Shown here in pieces: positions 13,250 to 23,872 of a stretch of 64,000 nucleotides of DNA (position 1 is the first letter of the stretch; every line of letters starts with the position of its first letter). This DNA comes from Fasciolopsis buskii. Its lineage: Eukaryota; Platyhelminthes; Trematoda; Plagiorchiida; Fasciolidae. Under the pieces are notes generated by a model that did no database searches, was not told the DNA's origin, and worked only from the letters and a program-made list of their open reading frames with translations. The stretch lies in contig LUCM01008186.1 in NCBI GenBank assembly GCA_008360955.1, forward strand, positions 1 through 64,000, written 5' to 3'. The translations under genes were made by a program, and so were the position numbers.

Positions 13250-13900
13250 TGTGTTAAAATGTAAACCAGCTCCTGCAGAGCAATCGTAAACAGAAGTTAG
13301 GTTGTTAGAAAAAGTTTGAAAATCATCGTTGCTCGAAATGGCTTAAAAGAAAGCAACATCATCAGCGTACTTAACCAGATGACAAGGAGAACCAGTAGAG
13401 TACACGCTGATGTAAGCAGAGAAGAAAAACGGTGAAAGGACAGCACCCGGAAGCTCCCCTGAGTTGTTGATCAACAGTTTAGAAACTTTAGAAACTTTAC
13501 CGTCTGTTCGTGTACATTGGGTTCGGCTGATAATCATACAGCCATGCTGATAGAGACCTGAGACAACGGGATGTTTCCAGTTTGTGAAGTAGAAGAGACC
13601 GTGGGACCAAACTGAATACCGAATAATGGTCCAGGAAAGCGCAACAGACGGATTTCAGATGCGTTTAAGGACGTCCAAATGTGGTGAATAATTAAGGTGA
13701 TAGCCTACAAAGTGGGCTTGTTAGATTCATAAGCGGAGGGAAATGGGTCGTCAGAAGAATATATAGAAGAAAGCAGGCCCTTAAGTATAGCACGCCCGGT
13801 CAGTTTAAGACCAGAAGCTTTTAAGGCGATGGGAAAAAATGTTTTGTCAAAGCGGTAGAACTGTCAGATTACGGGATGGAAGTTATAGCGACGGGTCTCC
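13250..13900 (-). pseudogene. RT core of LINE 12.7-15.3 kb
   Basis: The frame 13,343-13,537 carries the palm block GELPGAVLSPFFFSAYIS and the intact catalytic box HLVKYADDVAFF. After a frame interruption the next residues read SSNDDFQTFSNNLTSVYDC, which aligns with the LINE thumb start. RT fingers further upstream are eroded. The intact YADD box with wrecked surroundings is typical of a neutrally decaying copy. Confidence 0.75.
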
Positions 13901-14499
13901 AACAGTCAGAAATGGAAGACGAGATTAATGATCAGTCTCTCAAAGAAGTGAATGCATCCATCACAGCAACTGCACCGTGTCTTGAAAGAGCTGAAGGCAG
14001 ACTGTCAGTACCAAACGCTGTGGTTATTTTGGTGGTGCGGAGGTTTAGCACCTCTTCTTTAGAAAAACTTTTACCCGTCGCATCATCATCCTGACGAAAT
14101 ATGACCGGGTATAAGTGGGAGGATGTAAAAACCGCGATTGATGCCCTCGAAGTCCGCAGACGTTTTTGTTTGATTCATCTTCCCACACGACAGTCGAATG
14201 CCTTGCCACAAGAATCGATTGCTGTTACCGCTGAAGAGTTGGCCGTCGAACGACAGGTCGATGCATCGGATTTCACCTTTTATTAGTTTGAAAATATACC
14301 GCATGCTTGAGTTATTACGAGGTTTGTAGAATTGCTCCTTGCATCGTCTTGGAGATTTCAGTTGCTGAGTGAAGACACGGCCATTTGAGACGAATAGTGT
14401 TTCTGAAGGGCAGCAAATATCAAACACTGCGTTGGCCGTCTCTGCAAAACGTTTGACTTTGTCATTAAGCGGGGGTTCAAAAGAGAAACAGGTAGATGC

Positions 14500-15266
14500 G
14501 ATCGAAAGGGATTTCTAAAGAACAAGGTTGTTGCATGAAAGTTTGCGGAGGCAAACTCCGCTTGGACTTGTTCTTCTGAAGGAATGGAAGGCTAGCCTAG
14601 GGTATATCTTGGGCCTTAACAGAAGTAAACAATGATCGCTACTTGAAATTGGAGTAAGCAGTTTCAGGGCAAATAAGTCACTGTGGTTGGTAATAACTCT
14701 GTCTAGAATGGAACCGCCTCTGATGAGAGAAAAGCAGAGATTAGTCAAATCAAGCACAATCAGTGGCAGGGTGAATGCATGATTAAAGTCGCTTACAATA
14801 ATATGCGGACTGTCCTCAAAAAAAATAAACACTAGAAAAGAGTCGAATAAGGGTGCAATATTTTGTTCTGAGCTAAGAGGGTAATGTATCGATTGGTTAT
14901 GATAGGGCTGTTATGACAAGAAAACCTGGGATGACACTGTGTCACGAGACAGTCAGTTCTGTTGAGAGAGTGTGCATAAACAACTTCGGACTTGCCAGAC
15001 CAGAAGGAGATTTTGCATTTTGCAACACCGCCTCAATTCTTTTTATTGTCCGAAACTGTTTTGCTGATGTAGTCTGAAGCTCTCCGTCGAAATAGGGCGG
15101 ACCAGCATTGTCCGGGCTCAGCCACGATATTTGATTGCAGATAACACACGCATAAACATGGAACGGTGAATGAAGTGTGGGGGACAGGTCCGACGTTTCC
15201 GTAAACAAAGAGCGGATGTTGGTACTGAACAATGCCGGAATGAGCATCTTGCCTGGAAAGGTGCAT
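14500..15266 (-). pseudogene. APE-like endonuclease domain of LINE 12.7-15.3 kb
   Basis: AP-endonuclease-like domains nick the target DNA in LINE retrotransposition. The minus strand gives the N-terminal strand STNIRSLFTETSDLS and a decayed ETW box (ICNQISWLSPD), in the frame 14,942-15,367. The C-terminal half in 14,515-14,832 has VSDFNHAF (usual form GDFN), then ILDRVITNHSDLF and SSSDHCLLL. The final S-D-H catalytic triplet is retained, whereas the glutamate of the ETW box is lost. A frameshift separates the halves at about 14,830-14,940. Confidence 0.75.
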
Positions 15267-15503
15267 TTAAGAGATGCCAGCCAGCCAGCATGAGTGCCTC
15301 TTTGAGGTCGGTTAGAAGCTCGTTGAAGTGTAGAAATAAGGGATCCCAGTATATGTTGAAACATCATGCGGTTTTTGAATAAAAGTATTTCCGAGCGATT
15401 CTAGCATTAAACAGATAACATAATGGAACCAAATATCCGACAACAAGGCAACAAAAAGGAATAACACAATTGTAGCGTGGCCCGTAGAAGGGCGCGCGAA
15501 ATC

Positions 15504-16990
15504 CTAGGAAACTTGGGGAGTGGCTACGTGGCTAACGTTCTCGATATCGAGCAAAGAGTCGTTTCTGTGATGCTGTACAGTGGTCGAGATCATCCATTGT
15601 GACAGAAAATTTGTGACAGGTATAGACAGGAGGAGAATATTCCAAAGAAGCAGAGATAGTCCCGGACCAGCAGTGCGAAATATGACTGGTGGGATACAAT
15701 CCGGTCCCGACATTTATCATGGCTTGCAATATTTCATCGCCGTCTGGATGGCAGAAAAGTCAAATGAAATGAGAGATTACCTAAACGAAGTCGGCATGGG
15801 GTGGGTTTGGGAGTGTAGGAGATTTTCGGTAGTGAGAATAAAAGAGAAAAATTTGCCAGATACTTTAGAGATGTTTACAAGGGACTGTTTGCTTAGGGCT
15901 TTGAATGGGAGGAAGTTGGGAATGACCCACAAGTTGGGCTGTGTACGGACGCTTAAAAAGCGGCAAGTCTTTCGAACTGGGTGATCCAGGAGCTGGAATC
16001 TTCTGCCATCTGGAACTTATTTCAGATTTAATAATAAATTCTGGCTGCACATGATTAATTTGCATTAAAAAGAGGTAGTCTCCTGTTTCAGAAAAGGTTT
16101 CCGTGCTTTCAAAAGTTTTATTCTGATCTTTGAAAGCCCGCCAAGCTTCCTGGGTTTATGTTGGGTGTTCGGGGTTGGCAGCTGATTAATTGTAAAACAC
16201 ATTTGCGTGCGGGTCGTGTGCCGCATTCTTCGGGTACGGCGATATAAAGAAGCCGGACTAATCAAAGGTTTGCAGAGCGTCAGATATTTTGTCCTATCGA
16301 GTTAACACACAGGCACTGGAGACAGCGTAGTCGGTAGCCATAGGTGAACATGGTTTTTCACGAGGAAGGAAGCCGCACGTGACAATTTTATGGTCACTCT
16401 CTGGGAAAGAATTTAGCAATGAGACCTTAACTTTGGGAGTGCTATGCGTAAACTCTCAGTGTAATACATTATGAAGCGTTTTTGGCACGTTCACATGCTG
16501 AGTCTATCCTTTAGCGCGCGTTTCGAGGATAAATTCAAGTAGTGCCGGGCCTATAAGGATGGCTAACAGATGTCAGGTCACTGAGTTCAGTCGCTGGATT
16601 GGAGGCCGGAGAGGTGGGTGATGGTTTTGATGAGAACAGAGATACTGGAATTAATTTAGTTTTGGGATCAAATTATGCACCCTAAGTGGATTGAGAGCTA
16701 GGCTAGTTGAATGCGGGGCTAACGAGTGTCGGGATAAAGCTAGGCATTGGATGTAGGAAGACGGAACTTCTGGGGGCCTCTTAATGTTTTCCATTCAAAC
16801 ACCTGCTCAAAGATTTGATCTATTAGTTTCGTAAGAATTTTAGCCTTCGACGAAAACAAAAGACTAAAGCTGTGTTAAGTCCAGCAGTTTTCTGCTTCCA
16901 TCTTTACGTCGTAATATTTGTCGGCTGCCAGCTGTCTTAGCTTTCCTACTTTGTGAGTTAGGGTGCGGGATTTCAGAAGCGGTAGAGAAA
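15504..16990 (-). pseudogene. LINE endonuclease end, linker and RT start
   Basis: Near 16,380 the minus strand reads FPESDHKIVTCGFLPREK, the C-terminal S-D-H block of an AP-like endonuclease. It is followed after stops by a linker that aligns loosely with the linker at 26.4-26.75 kb. The RT entry block, in the frame 15,504-15,713, reads SGPDCIPPVIFRTAGPGLSL and then FLSQWMIST. This is the usual G-P-D-G-I-P start of a LINE RT. No palm follows. Confidence 0.7.
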
Positions 16991-18274
16991 TTTTAGCACA
17001 ACTTTTAAGTTCGTATGATATCCATGAGTTGCTTCTCATGGTGCCAAATAATCAAAAGGTGCAGATAGTGCATAGATGCAGTGAAAGCACTAACCTATTT
17101 GAGTTAGCTATGCTGGCTAGTGGAATCTTCATGTTCGGTGATTTGTGGTCCTAAAAAGCCTAAATAAAAGGCTAGGAATAAATGAACGGGTTTTCTAAAG
17201 ATTTAGGTACGGGGGATTTGGCGACACTGTGGTGGAACATTGTAAGATTGTCGATTTTTGACACCGTCTCAAGTGAACTTTCAATCTGGTGGTGGTGGGG
17301 GCTATGTAAAATGCAGAAGGAAAAGCCGGTTGACAGGCGCTTGCTCATAAGTTTAAGGAAGTAATTACTTCTGGAGTTCGTTGGAGTGGGGAGAATGGTA
17401 TTTGATAGGTGAGGCAGTCGCGCTCTGAGCCGGAAAAGGAGGCCTAATAAGAGATGCCCACGACACTTCGTGGGTCAGAGGGCGATGTGAGGTATCCAGA
17501 GTTTGCCAAGTACCGCCGAGGAGACAATGTAGGATCGTGCAAAGTTTTTAGATAAAGGCAGCTTAGTTGAAGGCTTGTGGTCATGGGAGTAGGAAAATAG
17601 CATTTGAGTGGCGAGGATGAACCTAACCGAGGTTGCCTTGTAAGCGGGTCGAAATGGAATGGATTGATCACGGCCTAAATACAAAGAGACAATTGTATCG
17701 CCCTGGACGTTGGCAGTAGGGCAGCGGAAGGAGGCAGGGGCATGGTTACAGTAAGACAATCACTTTTTGATTTTAACTCGCGACCTGATGGTGGCCGTAC
17801 TTTTGACCGTCCTCCGACTTGCCAAAGATCCTGTCGAAATGGCTTGCTCCATTTTACTGTGATGAGGGTACAAACCAGTCGTGGTATGCAGTCAGGTTGG
17901 CTTGCTGAAGTAGATGGGAGTCTATTGATGTGGGGGAATGCGAGGTTCTTCGTGTAGTCGACTTGAATGGGTTCCCTAGGGAACCCCACTGATTTAAGCT
18001 GAGTGCTGCCCTCTTGTTTGATAGGACTAGGATGTAACTAGAGGTGCATTTGAGTTGGTCTATATGCCAGGCGGCTAGGGTTTTCGGCAAGACAATGCGT
18101 AGGTGAGACGGCGATCACATGCGTGTTTAAAACTTTTCAGCTGCTAGCTTTGGGTACCAAGGGTGGCAAATTCAGATGCACACGCTTGCGGGAGCGGTTA
18201 AACGGGCGAAGGAAAGTGAATTTCCCCGAAGGCTACCGGCATTGGCTGCGGTCAACGAAGGTTGAACGAGCTGT

Positions 18275-19160
18275 TTATGGGTGCAGATTTTGAGGAGTGC
18301 TGAAAAACCAACGCCTGCGAGTAAGCCTCGGTGGTGCACACTGAGCACATAATTGTGAGAGAGGTGGCGTAGTGGAATCAGTCGCAGGAGGAGGCAGGTT
18401 ATTTGACGCAGTGATAGTATGGTTCAGGTTTAGCCCGTCGGAAAAACGCTGTGCTGGCAGCTTACTGCCCAGCAGATGAGCGCCCAAAACAAACGAAATC
18501 ATGCCGGCTTTAGCAGTGGTGAAATTCTGTGGCCGTGGTATGTCCCGCTGGAAGGAAGCTTCATAAGTGATCTTGATTTTCAATAAGGCTCGTGTTTGGC
18601 AATGTCTGTCTTGCGGCTTATGAACTCCTTTGATGATAGTTTGTCACAAAATTCGAATAGAATTATGCAGTGGTATTTTGGGGGCGTTCTACGTAGCCTA
18701 AGTTATAAGCCAGGATGGTGGGTAATACTACATGAGCTGAGTAGAGTAGATTGCGCCAGTGACGATTGAACCGGCCGGGCATGTTAAATACGACAACGTT
18801 CCTGGCATCTAAATTGTTTTTATGCACTTCTTTGTTCAAGAAGTCAAAACGTCCCCCTGTTGCGTCGAGACTGCTGACAGTGAGGTCACTGAATGGGTTA
18901 ATATGCCTGGCTAGTGGGGTAGTTTCAATAGCAAACTTCTGATCAACCGGGCTTTGTCTTCTAGGTCCTTTAATTTTTTTGGGACGGCCGGGACTTTGGC
19001 GCCAGATTTGCCAAATATGCCCATGAGCGGAAATGAGCATGTTATTGGCAGCTGCAATTTTTAGGGGTGTCCTGGATGCAGCGGTGAGGTGCCTAAATCC
19101 CTTTGGATGCGCTGATAAGGATATAATCAGGGGTTGTCGGAAGTCAACAGCGTCTGGCAA
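18275..19160 (-). pseudogene. LINE ORF1 relic with RRM-like core
   Basis: LINE ORF1 proteins bind RNA and chaperone it. The 165-codon frame 18,663-19,160 has a basic stretch GRPKKIKGPRRQSPVDQKF near residues 58-76, which resembles an AT-hook or nuclear signal. It then reads RNVVVFNMPG, the first strand of an RRM-like fold. After a frameshift the fold continues as IILFEFCDKLSSKEFI and then KTDIAKHEPY, followed by the Pro/Ser/Thr-rich frame 18,275-18,583. The same order (VVFN, then RLLKSRNATIAP) is seen in the plus-strand ORF1 at 28.35 kb. Confidence 0.65.
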
Positions 19161-19689
19161 TTCTATGAGATGCTACAAAAGTATGGTAACTTCTGAATGG
19201 ACAGGGAGGGGGGACAAGAAGTGCAGGAACATGTGGATGAAAATATACATGACAGTCCAGGCGCGAACCAAATAGTGGCTAAAAGGTCAGCGAGAGATAG
19301 GGAGAGATTTCGACATTCCGAAAATGTTTTAACCAGGATAAAGATATTAGCTATTTTAAGAATGCCGGAATAACAACCCAATTAACCAAAACAACCACGA
19401 AGTCAACTCGCAGTAAGAAGCGGTTTCCTTTCCCTGTCGGAACAAATTCTTGCTCTATTCATTATTCATGGCGAACGTCACGGACACAACTGCGTAAGAG
19501 CAGATGGACAAACAAATATCTAGAAAACAAAATCTTGTCCTATGGGTTGATGAGTTTGTGGTCTAGTTATTTTATCCGTTATGAACAAGAACCAATTCTG
19601 AAGGGATTCTTAGGTCAGTGTGCGCATCGCATCAGAAGCCACTCGTTGTCAATATCGGCCGTTTCCTACGTAACATCTTCATATAAAAA

Positions 19690-20480
19690 TATAGCGTACA
19701 TTTCTCGACTTCCGAGAGTTATGCAAAAAGCAAGATCAAATTTGCACAAAGATGGCAAAGTGGAAACACGGAAAACAAAAAACCAGATGGGAATATGTAA
19801 TGTGTTTGTATTCCCGTGATCAAAACTCGCAACGTGGTGAGCAAGGTACGAGAGTTCGAGTTTCAAACCAAAGCTATAAAATCCCTCACCAAAAATTTAT
19901 GGGACTGGTTATCAATCGCCCACTGCGAGTTAACCAATGTTCAGATGCATCAAAGATGCACATTACGGAAGAAAAATTTGGCTGGGAAGCATTGGCGGGA
20001 GTTGTCATGCGGCCCAGCTGCTTAAAAATCAAGGTTTTATATGTTGAAGATGACGATCAATATGGATGTAATAACGGGATGGAGATGAACCAAATTCACA
20101 TTGGCTATCACGTGAGGTGGATTGAGAGTAGTAGTTAACAACGTTTAAGGATCAATATAATGCTGAAGGTGGAGAATTGCGAAGCAGTCGAAGTGACATT
20201 GAATTATTTAAGGGTTAAAATTATATGAACAATTGCGGATGGAAAGACAATGGAACTCACAAGAATGGTCACTGGACTCATGCGGCTGGGAGCGGACTCT
20301 GTTGTGTGAGGGGAAGGAAATAAGTTCCTGTTAGAATGTCATTCAGTGCATGAATACACTTGCCATGGATGACCTGTTTGTCGTCCATTTTTGATATCCA
20401 GACTTCGGTGTTCTGTGCCGGTAGAGGTTTGGAGGTTGGAGGATTGCGCGACATTTCAGTAGTGTTTGCAACGGTGTTTT
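19690..20480 (+). repeat. repeat A family, third and diverged copy
   Basis: Direct relative of 9,980-10,760 at roughly 70% identity with indels. Matching landmarks are GACAATGGAACTCACAAGAA (20,249 and 10,557), AATATAATGCTGAAG, and on the minus strand the peptide block KFDLAFCITLGSREMYAIFL against KFNLALRKPLGNRDMYTLLS. It sets the normal divergence within this family. Confidence 0.7.
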
Positions 20481-22099
20481 GAACAGTTATAATAGTTCAT
20501 CAGAGACGAGGTACCCGGGACGGTCATTGGCTTTGTGTGGTTCGACGTTAACCAGCACATAGGATGGCGTGGAGCTTTCGGCTAGAGTTTGCGTTGCACC
20601 AGCCTGGAGAAGAGCCAACGTGAGTGGGTAGTCTGGAATTTGTTCCATCTGGTGTTGAGATAAATGAACAACAAATGGAAACGCCGAAAACGGTTATTTT
20701 CTTACAAAAATTTTATGGTGCAGATGATTGTTTTGAAGTGCGCATTTCAGACCTGCGTATCAAAATACCGTTTGCTTACTTCCTGTAGTGTGTATGGCTT
20801 AGTCAGTCCTAGGCTGCATGGTCCGTTTTGCTGTCGCGCTTATCTTTCGTCTTTGGACATCTTCGTAGTTGCGGATTTCAGTGGTTTGATGGGACGGCTA
20901 GCGCAAGAATTAGGGAATAAAGTCACTGTTTGTTTTGTTTAAGTAAACCGTCTGACCTACTGGTCTGCTGCACATGCAACGGGGGATTAGTTATAACTGA
21001 TCATTTTTGCCACCACCGAATTTTACTACTTCAAATCTCCAGGAGAGGTTAATACTGAAACGAATCGCGGGCGGCATTTTGGGCTGGATGCTGGAACAGG
21101 AGTTGCCACAGACATCATAAAGAGGTAAGAACAGGGGAGGCATGAGAACGCTAGGATCAATAATTTGTGCTTGAACAGGATAACAGCAACTTGTACCACA
21201 CAGCAGTTTCAGTAAACACACATGAATATTTGGGAAAGAAAAACGACGGCAGTTGTTCCAGACGTCAGCATACGTATCAAATGTGCGTTTGGGAGGTCCA
21301 GGGTGTTTTTAAAACTATACCTGTGAGTGGTAAGGCGCATGTGGACAGTCCACTGCGCTAATTCCCCGCGCTATATATATATTTCGCAAGTACTGGAGTG
21401 GTCTCTTTTTCCCCGATTCAAAGATGCTGAAGTAAACATGTCGCAGTCATTTGGGTTTTCGCATTTACCAACTGCGGAAAACCAAATTGGGGATGAGAAA
21501 CTACTTGGATAATGCTGGCTTATGCCGTAAAGTGCAGAACTGTACGCATGGCTCCGTCGTCGTCGATGTCGTATCTTGCTTTCGTCAGCAAGTGCTGCTT
21601 GAAACCTGTCAATGAGGACTAGTTTTTTGCGTAAGCGTCTCATATCGTCTCTGTGGCAGTGACGGCTTTTATTTTAAATGAAGCTAAGCTGGTTACTTAG
21701 GGGAAAAGAATCTACCAGATTCCAGTGGACAGTTGACTAGGGATCAAGATGGGAAGGTGGGAAGTGTAAAGGGAACCTCGACTGTGTCTTCTGGTGTTTT
21801 GTCTGTGAAGAGAGAAACCAGTTTCCGTAATGCATAAAGACAAGATCCTATATGCTATCAGAGTAGGTAAATGTCGAATACATCTATGAGGAAAGAATCC
21901 GGGTCTGAGAGGATGGATGTACGGAGGGTTTACCGCGATTATGCCTGTCATGAGATCCAGTATTCTTCTGTTATCACGAACAATAATGTTTTGCGGTTTT
22001 GTTTGCTGTGACCTAAGTTTTGAAGACCTTATTGTAGTAACTGCTAAAATTCTAAACCAAATTCGTACGCCCGAGTCTTTGAAAAATACGGATCCTATG
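20481..22099. other. unassigned sequence
   Basis: Open frames at 20,664-20,942 (plus, with a Cys-rich stretch), 20,991-21,221 (minus) and 21,371-21,643 (minus, with an Arg-rich stretch) do not resemble any family I know. No RNA gene or terminal repeat is visible. Confidence 0.4.
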
Positions 22100-23872
22100 T
22101 AGGAATAAGAGTTGGTGAGGTCAGTAGTCCGTGGACCTCGTTTTTAAAGGCGATGTTAGACGATGATAGGAGACGTAACTGTTGGGGCAGTGAATTCCTC
22201 AAAGAGGAATAATAAACACTAAAAAGGTTTGCTCTAATGATTGTTCCTGTTATGTCCGCCGTGACGACCCGTTCATTGTTTCAAAGGAAGTAGGGAGCTT
22301 GATTATTGAAGTGAGGGGCTGAAATGCAACTGCTACCATTGTTGAGACCATCGGAGAATTTTAAGCCCGCTTTCACACGCCGAAGCCACAGGGGTCCATG
22401 TTCCAGCACTGTACATCGTTCCTTGTGACCAATCGCCTACTAGCCACTTAGTAAATGCACGCTGAACGTTTCCATTTGCAAGTCTAACTCACGGCCTTAT
22501 GCCGGAGAAGATTGGGGAACAATTCTCTAGAAAAGACCTAACGTTTACTCTCTTTCGGCTTAAAGTTCCTATGTAGCAACCCAAATATTTTACGAGCCTT
22601 CGCAAATTCAGTCAATGCTTACTTCGAAAAATTGCAGCCACGAGAGTGATTTACATTCAGGTCTCAAATATTGTTGCTGACAAAAATTATGTGACTAACA
22701 ATTATAAGCCGCCTTGCGAATGAAGGGCATTTGTAGCAGAGGATGCAGTTTTTGTCACCTGAGAACTCCATGGTCCATTCGCCGCCCAAAAACTTGAAGG
22801 ATGTTAGATCTTGGGGACTTTTGGAGACGAAGCGCCCACAGCGTCAGGCTGGAAGGTGACTTTGATGTCTTCGGCGGATAAGAAGGGAACACCGTTTCTG
22901 ACAACGTTGAAGACAATACTTACGTATAAGAGAAACAGCAGGAGGCATAGTACAATGCCTTGAATTACGCCGTTAGTTGCTGGTCTGCGGTGGGAGGTGA
23001 AAGCATGCAATCGCACCACGTGGTTTCTGGATGAAAGATATAACGTGAACCGTGAAAGTATAGGGTCGGTGATCCCATAAAATTTGATCTTGTTCATCAG
23101 CCTACGGTGAGGTACTTTGTCAAAAGCTCTTGCTATATACATATGGACTACTATCTTCGACCTTCCGGCGTTAGCAGCCGTTGTGGTTGTATCATGACAA
23201 TCAGTCATACACGTAGCGCATGATTTCTTTCCGGGAAAGCCATGTTGACTAGTGTTGATAAGTTCGTGGCCCATTAGATATGTCGTGTCCTGGTTTTATT
23301 CGAGCGCTCAAAAATTCTAGAGACAATGGAGCATGGCTGATCGGCCTTTAATTGACCGGATCAATCCTTTTGCCTTTCTTATGTATGGGGATTATGATAA
23401 ACATTTTCGATCGGGAGGAAAACGTACCGCATTGGACAGAGAGGTTGGATGTGTTTGCTAGCAGTATTGAAATATTTCCTCCACTTAGTGTAAACATGGC
23501 TGTAATTAACGGGTCCGGTCCAGGATGGTAGCTGACTTTGGTTTTCCCACCAACGGAGCTACCTCCTTTGGTAGGAACGAAACTATTGAGAAAGTTTCAG
23601 CTTTCAGGCATGGTGAATACCAATTTGAACGAATACCGTCAGTGGTTAGGGAAGAGGCAAATAATCTGCCAAATGCCTCAGCGATTTCTTGAGGGTTGTC
23701 CAGATAAGTGTTATTTTAGGTGAGGTGGTGTATACAAGTAGCCGAGAGACTGGTGTGGGTAGCTCTTGATTTCATTAGCTGTGATACAGCTGCTTGTGGG
23801 TTGGGCTGGTTCAAAGCACGTTTTAATTGTATTTTGCTACCGGAGTCAATTGTCATTCATAATTGTTTTGAC
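22100..23872 (-). mobile_element. CR1-like LINE, RT to C-terminus
   Basis: The minus strand runs from the end of the linker (NPQEIAEAFGRLFASSLTT at about 23,700) through RT fingers (PIHKKGKRIDPVN at about 23,370) to the 156-codon frame 22,804-23,274. That frame reads QHGFPGKKSCATCM, VHMYIARAFDKVPHRRLMNK, NGVIQGIVLCLLLFLLYV and LSAEDIK, where the catalytic box A-D-D has become A-E-D. Downstream come WTMEFSGDKNC (about 22,770), KARKIFGLLHRNF (about 22,590), NVQRAFTKWL (about 22,460) and the end domain NLFSVYYSSLRNSLP (about 22,220). The upper 1,017 bases are copied almost perfectly in inverted orientation at 34.7-35.7 kb, whereas the C-terminal part is strongly diverged from that locus. Confidence 0.75.
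22856..23872 (+). repeat. inverted repeat B, left arm
   Basis: This 1,017-base segment matches 34,707-35,723 reverse-complemented, and matching points sum to 58,579. The 61-codon frame at 23,538-23,723 differs from its partner by one residue (N to K), and the LINE RT frame agrees throughout the shared part. Identity breaks at the lower end with a 6-base indel followed by clear divergence. At the upper end it breaks just after TGTTTTGAC. Confidence 0.9.

Larger units (their letters stand above)
12713..15266 (-). mobile_element. jockey/CR1-type LINE ORF2, near full length, decayed
   Basis: The longest LINE relic of the left half, read on the minus strand. The endonuclease begins near 15,230 (STNIRSLFTETSDLS, then SWLSPD). 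The linker lies in 14,427-14,086, the RT core in about 13,900-13,250 and a C-terminal domain in 13,080-12,713. The last contains the block VIFPGL and the end VALPFLHDPLF, a pattern I associate with jockey- or Rex-like LINEs. The order is complete for ORF2 and the length (about 2.55 kb) is near that of a whole ORF2. Numerous stops and frame changes mark it as dead. A separate LINE starts directly above at 15,504, so the two copies are stacked in the same direction. Confidence 0.75.
15504..19160 (-). mobile_element. CR1-like LINE, ORF1 to RT start, 3'-truncated
   Basis: Minus-strand order: ORF1 (19,160-18,275), a poorly conserved ORF1 end or spacer (about 18,270-17,400), possible endonuclease start near 16,985 (LTHKVGKLRQLAADKY), endonuclease end with FPESDHKIV near 16,380, a linker (16,300-15,870) and the first RT block (15,729-15,504). 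The RT stops there and the next element begins at 15,266. The spacer part at about 17,450-17,760 resembles 33,360-33,450 on the other strand (a HSN block followed by Pro/Thr-rich sequence), so this copy and the LINE at 28.3-36.3 kb probably belong to one family. Stops and frame changes are frequent. Confidence 0.65.
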
